Shown: positions 49,713 to 62,484 of the stretch, in pieces
Layout of the letters: each line of letters begins with the position of its first letter
How positions within the stretch are numbered: the stretch's first letter is position 1
NCBI RefSeq assembly: GCF_003597395.2
Contig: NC_133778.1
Span: 12,709,038 to 12,773,037, forward strand
Source of the DNA: Chelonoidis abingdonii
Taxonomy: Eukaryota; Chordata; Testudines; Testudinidae
Direction: 5' to 3'
Length of the DNA: 64,000 nt
Position numbers and translations under genes: made by a program
Notes under the pieces: model-generated
The model's input: the letters and a program-made list of their open reading frames with translations, nothing else
What the model was told of the DNA's origin: nothing
Databases searched by the model: none

Positions 49713-50023
49713 CTGCTGAGCTTCAGTTCATCTGCAATTTTGACACCATCAGCTCAGGATTAAACAAAGACTGTGGATGGCTTGCCAACTACAAAACCAG
49801 TTTCTCCTTCCTTGGTTTTCACACCTCAGCTGCTAGAAGAGGACCTCATCCTCCCTGATCGAACTAACCTCGTTATCTCTAGCCTGCTTCTTGCTTGCAT
49901 ATATATACCTGCCCCTGGAGATTTCCACTACATGCATCTGACAAAGTGGGTATTCACCTATGAAAGCTCATGCTCCAAAATGTCTGTTAGTCTATAAGGT
50001 TCCACAGGACTCTTTACTGCCTT
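49713..50023 (+). mobile_element. PLE 3' end (copy D) with perfect 10-bp target duplication
   Basis: Starts ctgctgagcttcagttcatc, includes gaactaacctcgttatctct and atatatatacctgcccctgg, then gacaaagtgggtattcacct and tgttagtctataagg. Flanked by tagttagaaa at 49703-49712 and 50024-50033. Same subfamily as the arms around the gap. The hammerhead-like core is damaged (CTGACAA; stem II acctat). Confidence 0.85.
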
Positions 50024-50192
50024 TAGTTAGAAATATGTGAGCTTCCTAAAATGTGGTTGACAAAGGAAAAGAAATTCTAGGTTTTTCTCCCCCTTTCCCA
50101 ACTAAATCTATTAATATTTTGCACGTTCTAAAATGCTACTTATGCAACACTATTAATGTAAGCCATTTTCACAAACATTTGTTAAGCCTCTC

Positions 50193-50640
50193 TGTCACAG
50201 GCCGAGCAGGCCCTTTACCGGGGTTGGGGCTTAGCTGCACTCTGGGCCAGCATCAGACAAACTTCTGAGCTAAAGTGAATAAGCCTTGTGGTCCCGTGGT
50301 AAATGATTGTGATGCAGAGCCAGGCCTGCTGCAATATAAAGGGCAGCCTGAGTTCATGGAGCAAGTCAGAGACAAGAGAGGAGCAGAGGCTGTTCTTAGT
50401 GCTGAGGTAGATGGCTAAGGAGTGCAACCTTGCAAGTAGCTGGAAGGTGGGTTTTTATATGAAAACTCCAGCAAAAGGGAGAAGAGAAACTCTCCTCAAC
50501 TCCCAGGCATTAAGCCTTGCAGGGTTTAGAGAGGCTCCTGTAGGAGACCCTGGGTCAGGGAAAAGGCTGTGGTTAACAGGTGGAATGTCCATTCAACTGT
50601 CTTGTTTGGGAGAAAAGTCAAATCCTGAAGAAAGGGCCTG
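50193..50640 (+). mobile_element. Probable LTR fragment
   Basis: Starts tgtcacaggccgagcaggcc and has a TATA-like aatataaaggg near 50334, followed by a purine-rich ggagcaagtcagagacaaga stretch, as in LTR U3/R regions. The right end is not clear. Could also be an unrecognised older element. Confidence 0.4.
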
Positions 50641-52253
50641 AAATCCATGAGGCACAGGCTGGTGTGTTGGCCCACTGGTTTACACTTCTCTTTTTTATAC
50701 CTATTTTAAGTACAGCTAAACTGAGGCCAGGGAAGTGAAGTGGAAGTAAATTACCCAAGCTGATTGAAAAATGGGAAAGCAATTTTCAAAATAAGTTGAA
50801 ACATCAAAGTTGATTCTGTTGTGCAGGGTTCAAAACAAAACAATTTTTTTCAGAACTTTTCAGTGAAATCCTTTTTTGAAAAACTTTAAATTTTCAAATT
50901 TTTGTCTTCATCCTTTTCTCTTCCACTCACCCCACCCCACCCCACCCGACACACACTTTTTTCCACTGGATGCAATAAAATGAACCACTGTCCAGATTTT
51001 TTTTTCTTTCCACTTTTTCCATTTCATTTTACCTTTTGCTACGGTCACTCTTTGAAGAATTTACAGAGGGGCAAAGTAAAAAATGAAACTTTTTGAAAAA
51101 GTCTCCAAATATTGGTAAGTTCATGAAGGGAGATGATGAACAAGAAAACTCAGAGAATTGCACTTTAAAGGGTTACAATTTCAGTGCTATGAATAAAAGT
51201 ACTGACCCTCTTGTAAGCTCTTTGGGGCAGAAACTGCCTCTTGTTCTGTGAACACACAGGTATTAGCAAGATAGGAACCAAACGTAGATAAGGATTGGAG
51301 GTGCTACTGGAATAACCTGTTCTGATTCTACTAGTGAAAGCCAACAACCCCCTCAACTGAACAGTGTTTATTTTTAAACTATCATACAGCAGTTTTTAAA
51401 AATGTAATTTTAGCAACAGAGCTATCAAACAGAACTTCATTTTTGCTTCTTACATTTCTTTCAGGGAGGATGTTCAGAGGCCAAGAACTTGAAGGTTGTT
51501 TCAGGTGGGAGCCCGTCAAACAGGAATTTTCTTGCCCTGTGGACAAATAGTTGGCCTGCTTCAAAAATTCCAAGTAATTATTATTCTTTTCTGCCAGGGG
51601 AAATGTACCTGCAACTTCTCATAGAATACATCTTGTGGCATAACAACAATCCCTTCCCATTGCCCCAGTGCACAAAATATAGTCTATCGCCTTATGCAAA
51701 GAGCAATTTCTCATCTGTTTATTGCTCTGCCCTTTTTGCATGTCTAAATGCTTGGTTTCATTGTTTTATTTTTTGGTGATGATTAATGCTCATTAAACAG
51801 GTGGACTAATAGCATTGCCTACAGCCACGCAAAGCAGAAGTCAGGTGCTGTGCAAGATTGCACAGACAACTGTGCCAAATGCAGTTCAGTCCTTACCTGC
51901 AGCACCTCTGCTGGTCTTGTTCTCAGCCTCCTCTGGTTGAATGCTGTCCGCTGTCCTAAATCATGGGATGTCTTTATGGGTCATGGAGCTAATGTATCTA
52001 CATGCAAAAAGCATTGACCTTATCCTATATAGGGATGGAAGAGCTGTGCCCTGGCAAAGCCTATTCATGGGTTTTGGTAACACACCATGGCAGGATCCCT
52101 TGGAAGTTTGGATTCTGTTCTACCTTTCAGCAGGCCTCATGCCCAGAATACCCTCTCAATCCTTCCTAAGGCCTGGTGGCCCATTCACTGGTCTTCAGAA
52201 GGTGGTAAATAGCTGATCTCCAAACTTCTGATATGCAGTTAGTAGGTAGCTAG

Positions 52254-52900
52254 TGTGACAAAGTTCCTCCTCTACCTTGGTGGGTCCTGCGCTTATTGGC
52301 GAATTTGTTCACCTCAGTGATCTTCCCCTCTTGTGGAACCCACAGTCTGGGTCAGCTCCTCCTGTGTCTGATCAGGAGTTGGGAGGTTTGGGGGGAACCC
52401 GGGCCCGCCCTCTACTCCGGGTTCCAGCCAGAGCCCTGTGATCGCACTGTCTATATGCCTCCGCAACACTGCATGACAGCTACAACTCCCTGGGCTACTT
52501 CCCCATGCCTCCTCCAAACACCTTCTTATTCCTCACCACAGGACGCCTCCTGGTGTCTGATAACGCCTTCCCTCCTCAATCCTCCAGAAGTACACACTCT
52601 CACTCAGCTCCTTGCCTTCTCTCCCATTCCTCACACATCTCTTCTCCCGTCCCCCTGCTGCACTGGCGTGAGCTCCTTTTAACCCAGGTGCCCTGATTAG
52701 CCTGCCTTGATTGGCTGCAGTGTTTCTAATTAAAGTAGCTATCTCTCTGCCTTCTAGAAAGATCTTTAATTGACTTCCAGTGCCTATTGAACCTGGAGCA
52801 ACGCATTTAAGTACCAGGGTACTAGGGATTTGTTTAGCCTGGGGCTAACATACCTGTTTCTCAGTACTTTACTGTAGCCATCTGGCCTTGCCCCATCACA
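52254..52900. mobile_element. Solo LTR (TGTGACAAAG...CCCATCACA)
   Basis: 647 bases beginning tgtgacaaagttcctcctct and ending ggccttgccccatcaca, so TG...CA termini with inverted TGTGA/TCACA ends. The interior contains gtggaacccacagtctgggt and ccaggtgccctgattagcct. It matches an LTR family I associate with turtle genomes. Flanking ctag/atag may be a 4-bp remnant of the target duplication. No internal retroviral genes, hence solo. Confidence 0.72.
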
Positions 52901-53265
52901 ATAGGTAAAGATCACTTTTTCCCCATTCCAAAGGAGCTCTGGCAGTGGGGTGAGGTATGTTATTTTGGGTTCAGTGTAAACAAATACAAACCACATGCAG
53001 TCTGGTACACTCTGCTCAGGAGTGGACCAGGCCCAGAACAGCAGGGAATATTTCAGGCAAAGCCAGAAGAGCGTTGGTACTGAGCTGTATGGGAACTGAG
53101 GTATAGTGTCTGGATCCAACATGCCAAGCTTTTCTCAGTGTTATCTGTTCCTCACTCACAACCTCACTAAAAATCATGCTAACATTGAAACAAATAGTTA
53201 AAAAAAGCCTGGCTGCCAGGTGGCCAAGTACTTGTGAGTATCAGCACCATACTTCAATAAGTCTC

Positions 53266-53487
53266 CAGTGGTTCTCAAACTTTTGTGCTGGTGACCCCTT
53301 TCACATAGCAAGCAGGAGTATGACCCCCCCCCTTATAAATTAAAAACACTTGTGTATATATATTTAACACCATTATAAATGCTGGAGGCAAAGTGGGGTT
53401 TAGGGTGGAGGCTGACAGCTTACGACCGCCCATGTAATAACCTTGTGACCCCCTGAGGGGTCCTGACCCCCAGTTTGAGAACCCCTG
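53266..53487. mobile_element. hAT-type non-autonomous element
   Basis: Left end cagtggttctcaaactttt and right end cagtttgagaacccctg are inverted repeats of the hAT/Charlie kind (CAGNGGTTCTCAAAC). The interior has gaccccctgaggggtcc and gtgaccccttt. The right flank ctctagtc resembles the usual hAT target nTCTAGAn; the left flank does not match, so the duplication has decayed or an end is misplaced. Confidence 0.8.
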
Positions 53488-56400
53488 CTCTAGTCTTTCA
53501 CCCTTGCGCCATGTCCTTTCACTCCTCGAAGGAGGGAGTGCCTTAAGTCATTCAATGGTGACTCAATTTGGCAGGTCAATGGGCTCTGAAAGAGACACTG
53601 GCTTTTCTTTAATTATTTGTCTATAGAGAAGTGGGAGGAAAAAATGCCAAGGGGAGTTATATATGCACTGGTTAAATTTACAACATGCATCTGAAATACT
53701 TCCTTGCCCTGATACAGTCAGTCCATTCAGAACTTATTTCTTTCCTCTCTGACTAATGATTACACAAACATGCAAACCTACTCCTTCAGAGAACATAACC
53801 TGAGAGATGGCGGAAGTTCTCAGCTGTTTTCTGGTGACTTTGTTTCAACAAATGATTAAATTCCTCAGAAAGGAAATGGTTAAAAGGCGATCTTCAGCAG
53901 CTATCACTTCAAAGTTCTAGATGCCAAACTATATAGTTCAATAGGGGAAATAACAAGGCACATCAACTTTCTGTGAATGCAGGAAGTGGCTTCCATTAAA
54001 GCCTTATGAAACTTTGCAGAAACATGGGCATGAAAAGATCACAAGTCTTACCAACCATTCACATTTGTATTCATGTACAAAAATAAATACCTTTTAATAG
54101 CTCCAAATACTCCAACAGCAGTGCTGAACTGCTAATATAACTCCAGATAGTAGGCTTTAAACTTGTTAATGAAACCGCTTAACAAAGCATTTAAATGAAC
54201 TCACCACTGGCAGACGGTGAAGTGGTATTTCTGAAGACCACTGACGTATTGAAATGAGACTTGTCTGTTTTCAGGGTTGGAAATCAGTTTTAAATCAGCA
54301 GACTGATGCTGATTTACACCAGCTGAGGATCTGGCCCTGTTTAGTTACATACCAAGTATGACCATTTAAAGTTTGTCAGTTTTTGTGTATCCCCAAACAT
54401 TAATAAAGCAGTGGTCAAAATTATGCCTACATACATTACTAATTGTTCTCACAGCTCCAAATTTTGATGAGAGAGGGAAATGGTTGTCTAAGAGGTAGCA
54501 GGCTTTATAATTAAGTGGTGAGAACTTAAAGAAGAGAGCATTTAGCTTAACATGATAAATGTTGCAGTTGGAAGTTAACTATATTTTTAATACAGGATGG
54601 ACCAAATGATTAATCAGTCTTAGCTATAATAGATACAGCATTTTCTTGTTAACGTCCTTGTTTGTTATATGAGGTGACACGCCTTACTTTGTATAACAGG
54701 ATAAGCCTGCATTTGACTTTGTTCCAGATACAGAAATGACTAGCAGCAAGCAAAACTAGGAAGAAAATAGTTGTCAGTGGTTCTGTTTTGGTCAGGACAG
54801 TCCTGACTTTCAGCTCACTGTGTCAAATTCTGTTCTCTCTTGCACCTGTGTAATTGGGGTTCTTCAGGGGTAGCTGAAAATAGAACTTTTACCTGGGTAG
54901 CAGCCTCTGTTCCCTCAGTTTGAGCAGCCTTTTGAACACAGTTCCTGCTCCCAGTCACTAAGGGGCCACTGGTGTGCTGGAGAGAAGGCTGCCCCTCTTT
55001 CTCCTCCTTTGCTGTGTCTCGCTGATCCCCCTGGTAGGGCTGCCAAATATGGAAAAGAGAGAGAGCATGAGATGGAAAGAGGAAGCAGCCACCAGGATCA
55101 GCACTGCCACAGGATGGCAGGATGTTCTTCACAGCAGCTGCAGTAGATAGGTTGTCCTGAGGCCTCTGCTGGCAGCAGTGATGGCAGGCAAGCTGCACCA
55201 CGGTCCTCCTATGGTGTTGAGCTGGGTGATCGGTTGAGGAATGGGTCCCCGTTGGTTCTTGAAATGGAGGGGTCTACTCTGGCTGCTGGAGGTCTCCCTT
55301 AGGTGGTATGGGGAGCAATGGAAGATTCTGAGCACAGATACTCTAGAATGGTGTATTATTTCTCAGTACACAGTAATTACTGAGAACTGATTTATTTTAT
55401 CTCAACCACAAAAAATAATTATTTGATACACATGAGCCTCTTTCTCCAAAATCTGGAAGCTTCTATCTGTCTCTCCAAGGCTTGACCTCTCTTTTACAAA
55501 TCTTAAAGCTTGGGAAAACCTGCCTAGCCACATTAATTGTCTCATGACATAAGAGGAGAAGGATTTGAAGCCAAAAGTAAGAATACAGAAAGTGCTTTTT
55601 GTTTCAGTTTTTTGCACTCTAAATTCTTGGGAATGCAGTCCAGACAGGCCTGCAGCACTCTCTGATGATTAAGTAGCAAAAGGTTAGCAAGGTCAAGCCT
55701 TGTGTAGACACAGTAACAAGCTTGTCTTTTGTCTTGTAATTTCAAATTGGTAGTGGGTAATTGAGAATCTGAGGTGATTTGATACTGCTGAGGCTATACT
55801 GTCAAAAGTCATAGCAATGGTATTGGTGGCTTCAACTCTAAATAACCAAACAGTTCTATTTGATGTTATGTGACCAGTGATTCTAAAATAAAGCTTGCAA
55901 ATTAGTGAACAGAATGCTGGCTGTCATTTTCAGAATTGCACTCCACCAAAACAAGATCCTTCTCCTTGGCACAGTGCTAAACATAAGCTCCCAGTTCAAG
56001 ACCTCCGTGACTGGAACATCCATTGATGTCAATGGGAGCTCTGTGTTCAGAGGGCTTACATGATACTGGCCGTATTGCACTGTGTGTAGGCACATGCTAA
56101 AATTAGACTCTGAGTGGTTGTGCCTAAAAGAGTGTCAGATCCATGACAAGAACTTGTGAAGAGAGCCATCTCCTTCCCTCTGCCATCAAGATCAGCACCA
56201 TCTGCCCATCTCATCTGGCTAGATTCCAACCCAGTTAGTTAGCTTCCTCCCACCTGACTTCCACTCTCTCAGTACAGAAATGACACTGACTTGCTTCATT
56301 TTTGTTGGTGATTTAACCTTTAATCCTGAGACCCCGGCCGTAACAGCTCTATGTGTATGTGTGTGATACAGATTGAGTGGCACCCATTAGTAAGAACTTC

Positions 56401-57430
56401 ATGGGGGTTTTGTGGTCACCTCCTTACAGTTAACTCTTAAAAAAAATATATACTAGCATGTATTTTAAAATATAGAGCATCAGCTGGAAGGGGAGACTTT
56501 TAATATGAAAGGGTAAAGTTTGGATGAATTAAGGGTAAACAAGACACTCAATTTGAACTAGATCCCTGGCCAGAAATTCTGATGGGTCTGGAGTCGTTAC
56601 ACAGGAGTTCCTTGCTCTCCAGTTAGCACAATGTCAATAGGATCGTTGTTAAGCAGCAGGCTGGTAAACACAAGAATGTTTTCATTAAACAGCATTGGGA
56701 TACAAAAGTGTTTATGGTGACCTTGCTTTCCAACTCCTCAAAAGCCCAAGGAGAGATGTTAAGATTCTACAAGAGATCAAGGCCCTTCATTCCATCTTTC
56801 CCCCTGATCTGTCAGTGCAATTGCATGAAACATAAGCATTCATTCCCCTAGAAATAATGGGGATTTCATGGGGTAGAAAAAGTAAAGGGAGCTTTGTTTC
56901 CCAATTAAGGGCCAAATCCTGCCTTTGCTTATCATGCAGGCATGCAACTCCGTTGAAGTCAAGGGGGTTACACATAAGTGAATTCAGCTTTGGCCCCTTA
57001 AGTTTACCTTAAAGAACTTCCATGTTTCTCTAACATGAAAATTAATATTTTGGACCCCAATCCAGCAATGAGGTTGATGCAAGGAGACACCAGCGTCCAC
57101 CTAGCATCTCGCTGATTCTGCTTTGTTGTTCTGGATTTATACTAATGTAACTCCACCAAGGACAATGGCATTATGCTGGATTTTGGTTGCTGTAACTGAG
57201 AGTGCAGTACAATTCTTCCAAAGTTACTGCGTAATTTTGTGACTGTTATTATACTATTACTTAACACTCCTGCTTCATGCCATAAGGGTCCCAATTTTGC
57301 AGACGCTTGGAGCCTGAAAATGCTTAAGCCTGTGCATAACTTTTCTTATGTATGTAACTCCATTATTTACATGAGCAACGTTATATATGTGCTAAGATTT
57401 TGCAGGTGATGGTCCATACACAGAAACAGG
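53488..57430. other. Intergenic sequence, no gene seen
   Basis: Half of a palindromic repeat at about 54303-54344 (gctgatttacaccagctgag ... gatctggccctg) and scattered cattgatgtcaatggga remnants (56020, 56950). Otherwise unassigned. The antisense open frame near 54815-55201 has no recognisable domain. Confidence 0.65.
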
Positions 57431-57672
57431 ATGGTCTGGTTGTTAGGGTACTAGCCTGGGTAGACATGAGTTCAAGCCCCTGCTCTGCTGTAGAATTCCC
57501 ATGTGACCATGGACCAGTAATTTAGCCTTTCTGGCCAAGAGGTATTTTGTGCTTCAGTCCCCATTTGTAAATTGGGGATAATAGCAAATCCCTACCTCAT
57601 AAGAGTGTTGGGTGAATAAATACATTGTGAGGCGCTCAAATGCTATGGTAATAGGTGCCATAAAAGTACCTT
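57431..57672 (+). mobile_element. MIR-type CORE-SINE
   Basis: tRNA-like head with a box B-like gagttcaagcccctgctctg, then ttcccatgtgaccatggacc, tgtaaattggggataatagc, a cctacctcataagagtgttg core, and a tail gtgaggcgctcaaatgctat. Order and motifs match MIR. Diverged, so old. Confidence 0.7.
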
Positions 57673-57879
57673 AAGTAGAAAGCTGATAAGATACTATGGA
57701 GTGCAGCTAGGAAGATTGTCTTATGCTCAATCAGTGTGACCAACTCTTGCTATTTATCGTGAGTCTTGCAATATTTGGTTCACTTCTTAAAGTCCGAATT
57801 GGTGGAATCAAGAGATCTTGTGAAAATCTCTGCTTTTGAAAGTAAGTTTCTAGTGCCCATAGGTCATGACTGGGACAAG

Positions 57880-58330
57880 GGCAGTCCGACTTAGTGGTAA
57901 GAGCAGGAGTCGGGAGTGAGGTACTGGGAGGTCAGAGTCTGAGACAGGCTAGAGGGCAAACCAAGAGTCAGGCAGACAGGGTCAGGTTACCAGGAGATCA
58001 AGGTCAGGTAACAGGTTACAGACAACAATCGAAGAGGAGCCAAAGATAAACCAGGGTCAGAAGCCGGAGTCTAGGGTCTATTGCAAGCAGGGTTTGGGGC
58101 AGGGACAGGCAGGCAGTCTGCACTGTTGCTAAGACAGCTTCCTATCATGGCTTCCTGGTTTAAGTACTGGTACCAGCCATTCAGTAGACTGCAAGGGGCT
58201 GTCATTCAGGTCCTGTCGGTGGTACTTCCTGCCAAGCCCAGCTTCCCAGGGTCCTCCTATGGGAGCCCCACCTCAGCCTCCAGTGGTGATGCATAGTCCC
58301 AGGTTCCAGCCCTGCAGGTTCTTAAATCAT
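57880..58330. repeat. GC-rich repeat, possibly an LTR fragment
   Basis: Runs of cagggtcag, gagtcaggcagacagggtca and ggtcagaagccggagtct, resembling LTR-derived sequence that I associate with turtle genomes. No clear ends. A 71-codon open frame here is not a gene. Confidence 0.35.
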
Positions 58331-59618
58331 TGTTGTAGAGAAAAGCTTGAAAATATGAAGTGCACCTGAAAAGTTAAAAAAGAGAGTACATTTTCTGAAC
58401 CCGCACAAAATGTATTATTTTTGAGGGCCTGTTTCACAGCTCTCCCATCGAGGATGAAAGGTACTGACTAATCTGATGTTCTAATCTGAGATGGCAAAAC
58501 CTCTTTAAGCATAATGGGTGGGATTTTCAAAACAGACTCCACCATGACCCTTGGTAAATTGTTCCAGTGGTGAATTACTCACTGTTTAAAAATATACAAC
58601 TTCTTTCCTGTCTGAATTTGTCTAACATCAACTCCCAGCCATTGGATGGTGTTTATACCTTTCTCCGCTAGATTGAAAAGCCCATCTGAGACAAAAATTA
58701 CCATGTATATTAAGTCATGAATAACAATGCTCTGTGCACATAATTGTGACAAATAAATAGCAACTGAGCAGTTCATCGCGAAAGGCAATCTGTGCTTCTT
58801 GGTGTTTAGACCTGCCGAGGTGGGGCCGTGCAAATGGCCTGCCTCTAAAAGTGACACTAAGCAGTGTTTTGTGAAATGGCACCTTGGATTTCGTATTCAC
58901 TTTAATGCAGCTATTCATTATGCTTTGGAAAATGTAATTAAAAGTGAAATCGTCCCTTTGCCATACAGTTTATTGGCCCTGTCTAATTAAAGTCTGTCTC
59001 AGAGAGAATAGCTGTAGTAAGCGCAGGTGGAATTCCTGTGAAATCCTACACCTGAAATGCTTTCTCAGGGCATGTCCAGGCCAGAAAGGAGATGGAGTAC
59101 AGCAAATTATTCTGGTGGAAGGAAGCAGGTGAAAAAATTTCCAGTGATTTCTTGTTTGTTAACCCCACAGATGTCCAAAATAAATCAATACTGGCCTGTA
59201 GCAATAGCACACATTAGGTAATCTCCAAAAGTTGTTCAGAGGTGATACGCTTATAAATACTTTTGACTGACCACCTGAATCTGTACTGCAAAGGAGCTGT
59301 ATAAATGTTTTGAGGTTGCCCTGCAGTTCATATTCTTTCAGCCTTATTATCACTCATGCCTTCAGACACACAAAACTCCCTGGCAACTGGTTCAGTCCTT
59401 TTTAGATCACTCTTGTGCTTTGGCTTCTGATGGGAGGCTGGGGACAGGTGTTTGGTATATGCATTGGGCATGCTGAAGCGTGTCTAGGAGTAGGACAATT
59501 TGAATGTTGATTTTTTACAGTGCTATGAATCTGATGACACTCCCATAAGAAAGAGGTTTATCTGTGCACAGATTTGGTGCTCGAGGCAGTTTCTAGGTTG
59601 GAATCCTACCTAGAGAGG

Positions 59619-59851
59619 AAGGATCATCCAGTGACTAGGCCACTGACTTGTGAGACCAGCGTTCAAGTCTGGCTTAGCAACAGAATTCCTGTGTGACCTA
59701 GGGCAAGTCACTTAATCTCTCTGTGCCTCGGTTAGGCACTTCTGTAAAATGGGCACAATGGTATTTCCCTATAGTGTTGTGAGGAAGAAATACATTAAAA
59801 GATTGTGAGGTGCTCAGATGCTATAGTAATGGGAGCCGTAGAAGTAATTTA
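59619..59851 (+). mobile_element. MIR-type CORE-SINE
   Basis: Better preserved than the copy at 57431: gcgttcaagtctggc, tgtgacctagggcaagtcac, ttaatctctctgtgcctcgg, tctgtaaaatgggcac, then gtgttgtgaggaagaaatac and gattgtgaggtgctcagatg. Confidence 0.78.
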
Positions 59852-60572
59852 GGAAGCAAGATCCTGAGTAAACTAAGGCCACCATTATTTTGTTTTATAT
59901 GTTGTGCAAATCCACCCTGAATGCATTATATGAATTTAAATAAGCAGTGGGAGCACATCATGCATAAGAGTGTGAAGAAGCACAGCAGATGCACGGGGCC
60001 ACAGCAGTCAGCCCGCGTCTCTGCTCCCAGCACAGCACAGAAATTCTCACACTGTGTGGGCAGAACTGGAGGCAGGTGTCATTTGCACCATCCAAAAAAC
60101 CTGAGTTTTATTTCTGAGTTGCCAATACCCATGATTTTATTGTGAGTTTTGCAATATTTCATGACCCATCCGCTGCACTTTGCAGACTGAATGGGAATCT
60201 CAGCTTTCATTTTAAAAGTGTGTTAGTAGTCCTCACGGCTGCAGAGAAAACTTTGAAAATGTGAAGAGAGCCCAGCTGAATAGATGAGAAAGCAGAAGGC
60301 AAATAAAAAGAACAGAGTATTTTTTTTCTTTAATTTCATGGTTTTTAAGCCAATCTCATGATTTTCTAGGCTTGACTCATGATTTTTGCAGGCTTGCAGT
60401 TGGCAATGTGGTTGTTCATGTCTAGCTTGTAGCTAATGAGCTGAGCTCTTTCCCTTAACATACCTTGCAGGAGGTGAAGTGGCAATCAACCACCCTATCC
60501 ATGGGCCCTTTCCTCAAAGCCGCTTCCTCCCAGGCCTTTCCACCAGACCCAGCTCCCTAATGGAATTACCTT

Positions 60573-62484
60573 GGGGTGTGTCTACATTGCATTATAATCC
60601 CAGGCCTGGGCGACCCACATTTGAGTGTCCAAGCTGCATTGTAAACAGGGTTTGCTTCACAACTGTGCTAACATGTCCATACTGTATTACGCAGCCCTTC
60701 TGATGTGGGTCTGTGCCTTGAGTTGTATCCACACTGCAAAATGATAGGGCTTGGATATGAGACTCAGCAGGACTCTGGCTAAGCCCCCTCTTGCCCCTAG
60801 GTAGCTATCCAGATGACTGGAGGATAGCTGACGTGACACTAATTTTTAAAAGAGGCTACAGAGGTGATTCCAGCAATTACAGGCCAATAAGCCTGACTTT
60901 AGTACCAGGCAAACTGGTGGAAACTATGGTAAAGAACAGAATTATCAGACATGGAGATGAACATGATTTGTTGGGGAAAAGTCACTATGGGTTTTGTAAA
61001 GGGAAATCATGCCTCACCAATCTACTAGGATTCTTTGAGGGGGTCAACAAGCATGTGGATAAAGGAGGATTCAGTGGGTATAGTATACTTAGATTTTCAG
61101 AAAGCCTTTGACAAGGTCCCTCACCAAAGGCTGTTAAGCAAAGTAAGCTGTCATAGGTTAAAAGGGAAGGTCCTCTCATAGATGGGTCACTGGTTAAAAA
61201 ATAGGAAACAAAGGGTAGGAATAAATCGTCAGTTTTCAGCATGGAGAGAGATAAATAGTGGTGTCCTCCAGGGGTCGGTACTGGGACCAGTCCCATTCAA
61301 CATATTCATAAATGATCTGGGAAAAGGGGTAAAAAGTGAGGTGGAAAAATTTGCAGATGATACAAAACTACCCAAGATAGTTAAGTCCAAAGCAGACTGT
61401 GAAGAGTTACAAACGGATCTCACAAAACTGGGTGATTGGGCAAAAAAAAAATGGCAGATGAAATTCAATGTTGATAAATGCAAAGTAATTCACATTGGAA
61501 AACATAATCCCAACTATATATATAAAATGATGGGGTCTAAATTAGCTGTTACCACTCAAGAGAGAGATTTTGGTGTCTGAAAACATCCACTCAGTGTGCA
61601 GCAGCAGTTCAAAAAGTGAACAGAATGTTGGGAATCATTAAGAAAGGGATAGATAATAAGAGAGAAAATATCATATTGCCTCTATATAAATCCATAGTAT
61701 GCCTACATCTTGAATACTGTCTGCAGATGTCATCACCCCATCTCAAAAAAGATATATTAGAATTGGAAAAGGTTCAGAAAACGACATAAAAAATTATTAG
61801 GGGTATGGAACAAGTTCCGTATGAGGAAAGATTAATAAAATTGGGACTTTTCAGCTTGGAAAAGAGACAACTAAGGTGGGATATGATAGAGGTCTATTAC
61901 ATCAGGACTGGTGTGGAAAAAATAAATAAGGAAGTGTTATTTACTCCTTCTCATACATAACCCAAGAACTAGGGGTCACCAAATGAAATTAATCGGCAGC
62001 AGGCTGAAAACAAAAGAAGGAAGAATATCTTCACATATTGCACAACCAACCTGTGGAACTCTTTGCCAGAGGATGTTGTGAAGGCCAAGACTATAACAGG
62101 GTTGAAAAAAGAAATAGATAAGTTCATTGAGGACAGGTTCATCAACAGCTTTTAGCCAGGATGGGCAGGGATGGTGTGTCCCACCTCTGTTTGTCGGAAG
62201 CTGGGAATGGGCAACATGGAATGGATCACTTGATGATTACATGGCTGTTAATTCCTCTGGGGCACCTGGCATTGGCCACTGTTGGAAGACAGGATACAGG
62301 GCTAGACAGACCTTTGATCTGATCCAATATGGCCGTTCTTATGTTATATGTTAGGGTGGGTCCCAGGAATTGAGTCTTGAGTGCTTGCTGACCTGAGTGA
62401 AACAGATTTGTGTGTGGATGGCAGGGGGATTTGGACTCAAACCTGAGTCAGGTCCCAGATTTACAATGCAGTGCAGACATACCC
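60573..62484. mobile_element. TIR DNA element (GGGTATGTCTACA family) split by a CR1
   Basis: Left part begins ggggtgtgtctacattgcat (60573); right part ends tttacaatgcagtgcagacataccc (62484). These ends match the 551-base element at 29855-30405. The CR1 at 60801-62353 sits between them. Both parts carry cccaggc, gggtct and ccaggtc-like subterminal sequence. Confidence 0.65.
60801..62353 (+). pseudogene. CR1 LINE, 3' half with broken reverse transcriptase
   Basis: Starts in reverse transcriptase with PDDWRIADVTLIFKRG and SNYRPISLT, then KSHYGFCKGKSCLTNLLGFF. A frame change near 61065-61073 moves to VYLDFQKAFDKVPH; TAG at 61179-61181 breaks it; it then runs INSGVLQGSVLGPVPFNIFI and FADDTKL (61350-61370, the catalytic YXDD equivalent) to about 61580. 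Another frame change follows. The 3' part codes EKRQLRWDMIEVY-like sequence near 61860 and ends in the standard CR1 3' UTR (gaagctgggaatgggcaaca ... ccaatatggccgttctta). Truncated at the 5' end. Non-functional but the best-preserved CR1 in the window. Confidence 0.92.

Noticed and set aside
52296..52696. Open frames of 128 and 63 codons
   Set aside because: They lie wholly inside a solo LTR and have no recognisable domain.
54815..55201. 128-codon antisense frame
   Set aside because: No motif, no splice or promoter context; codon pattern looks random.
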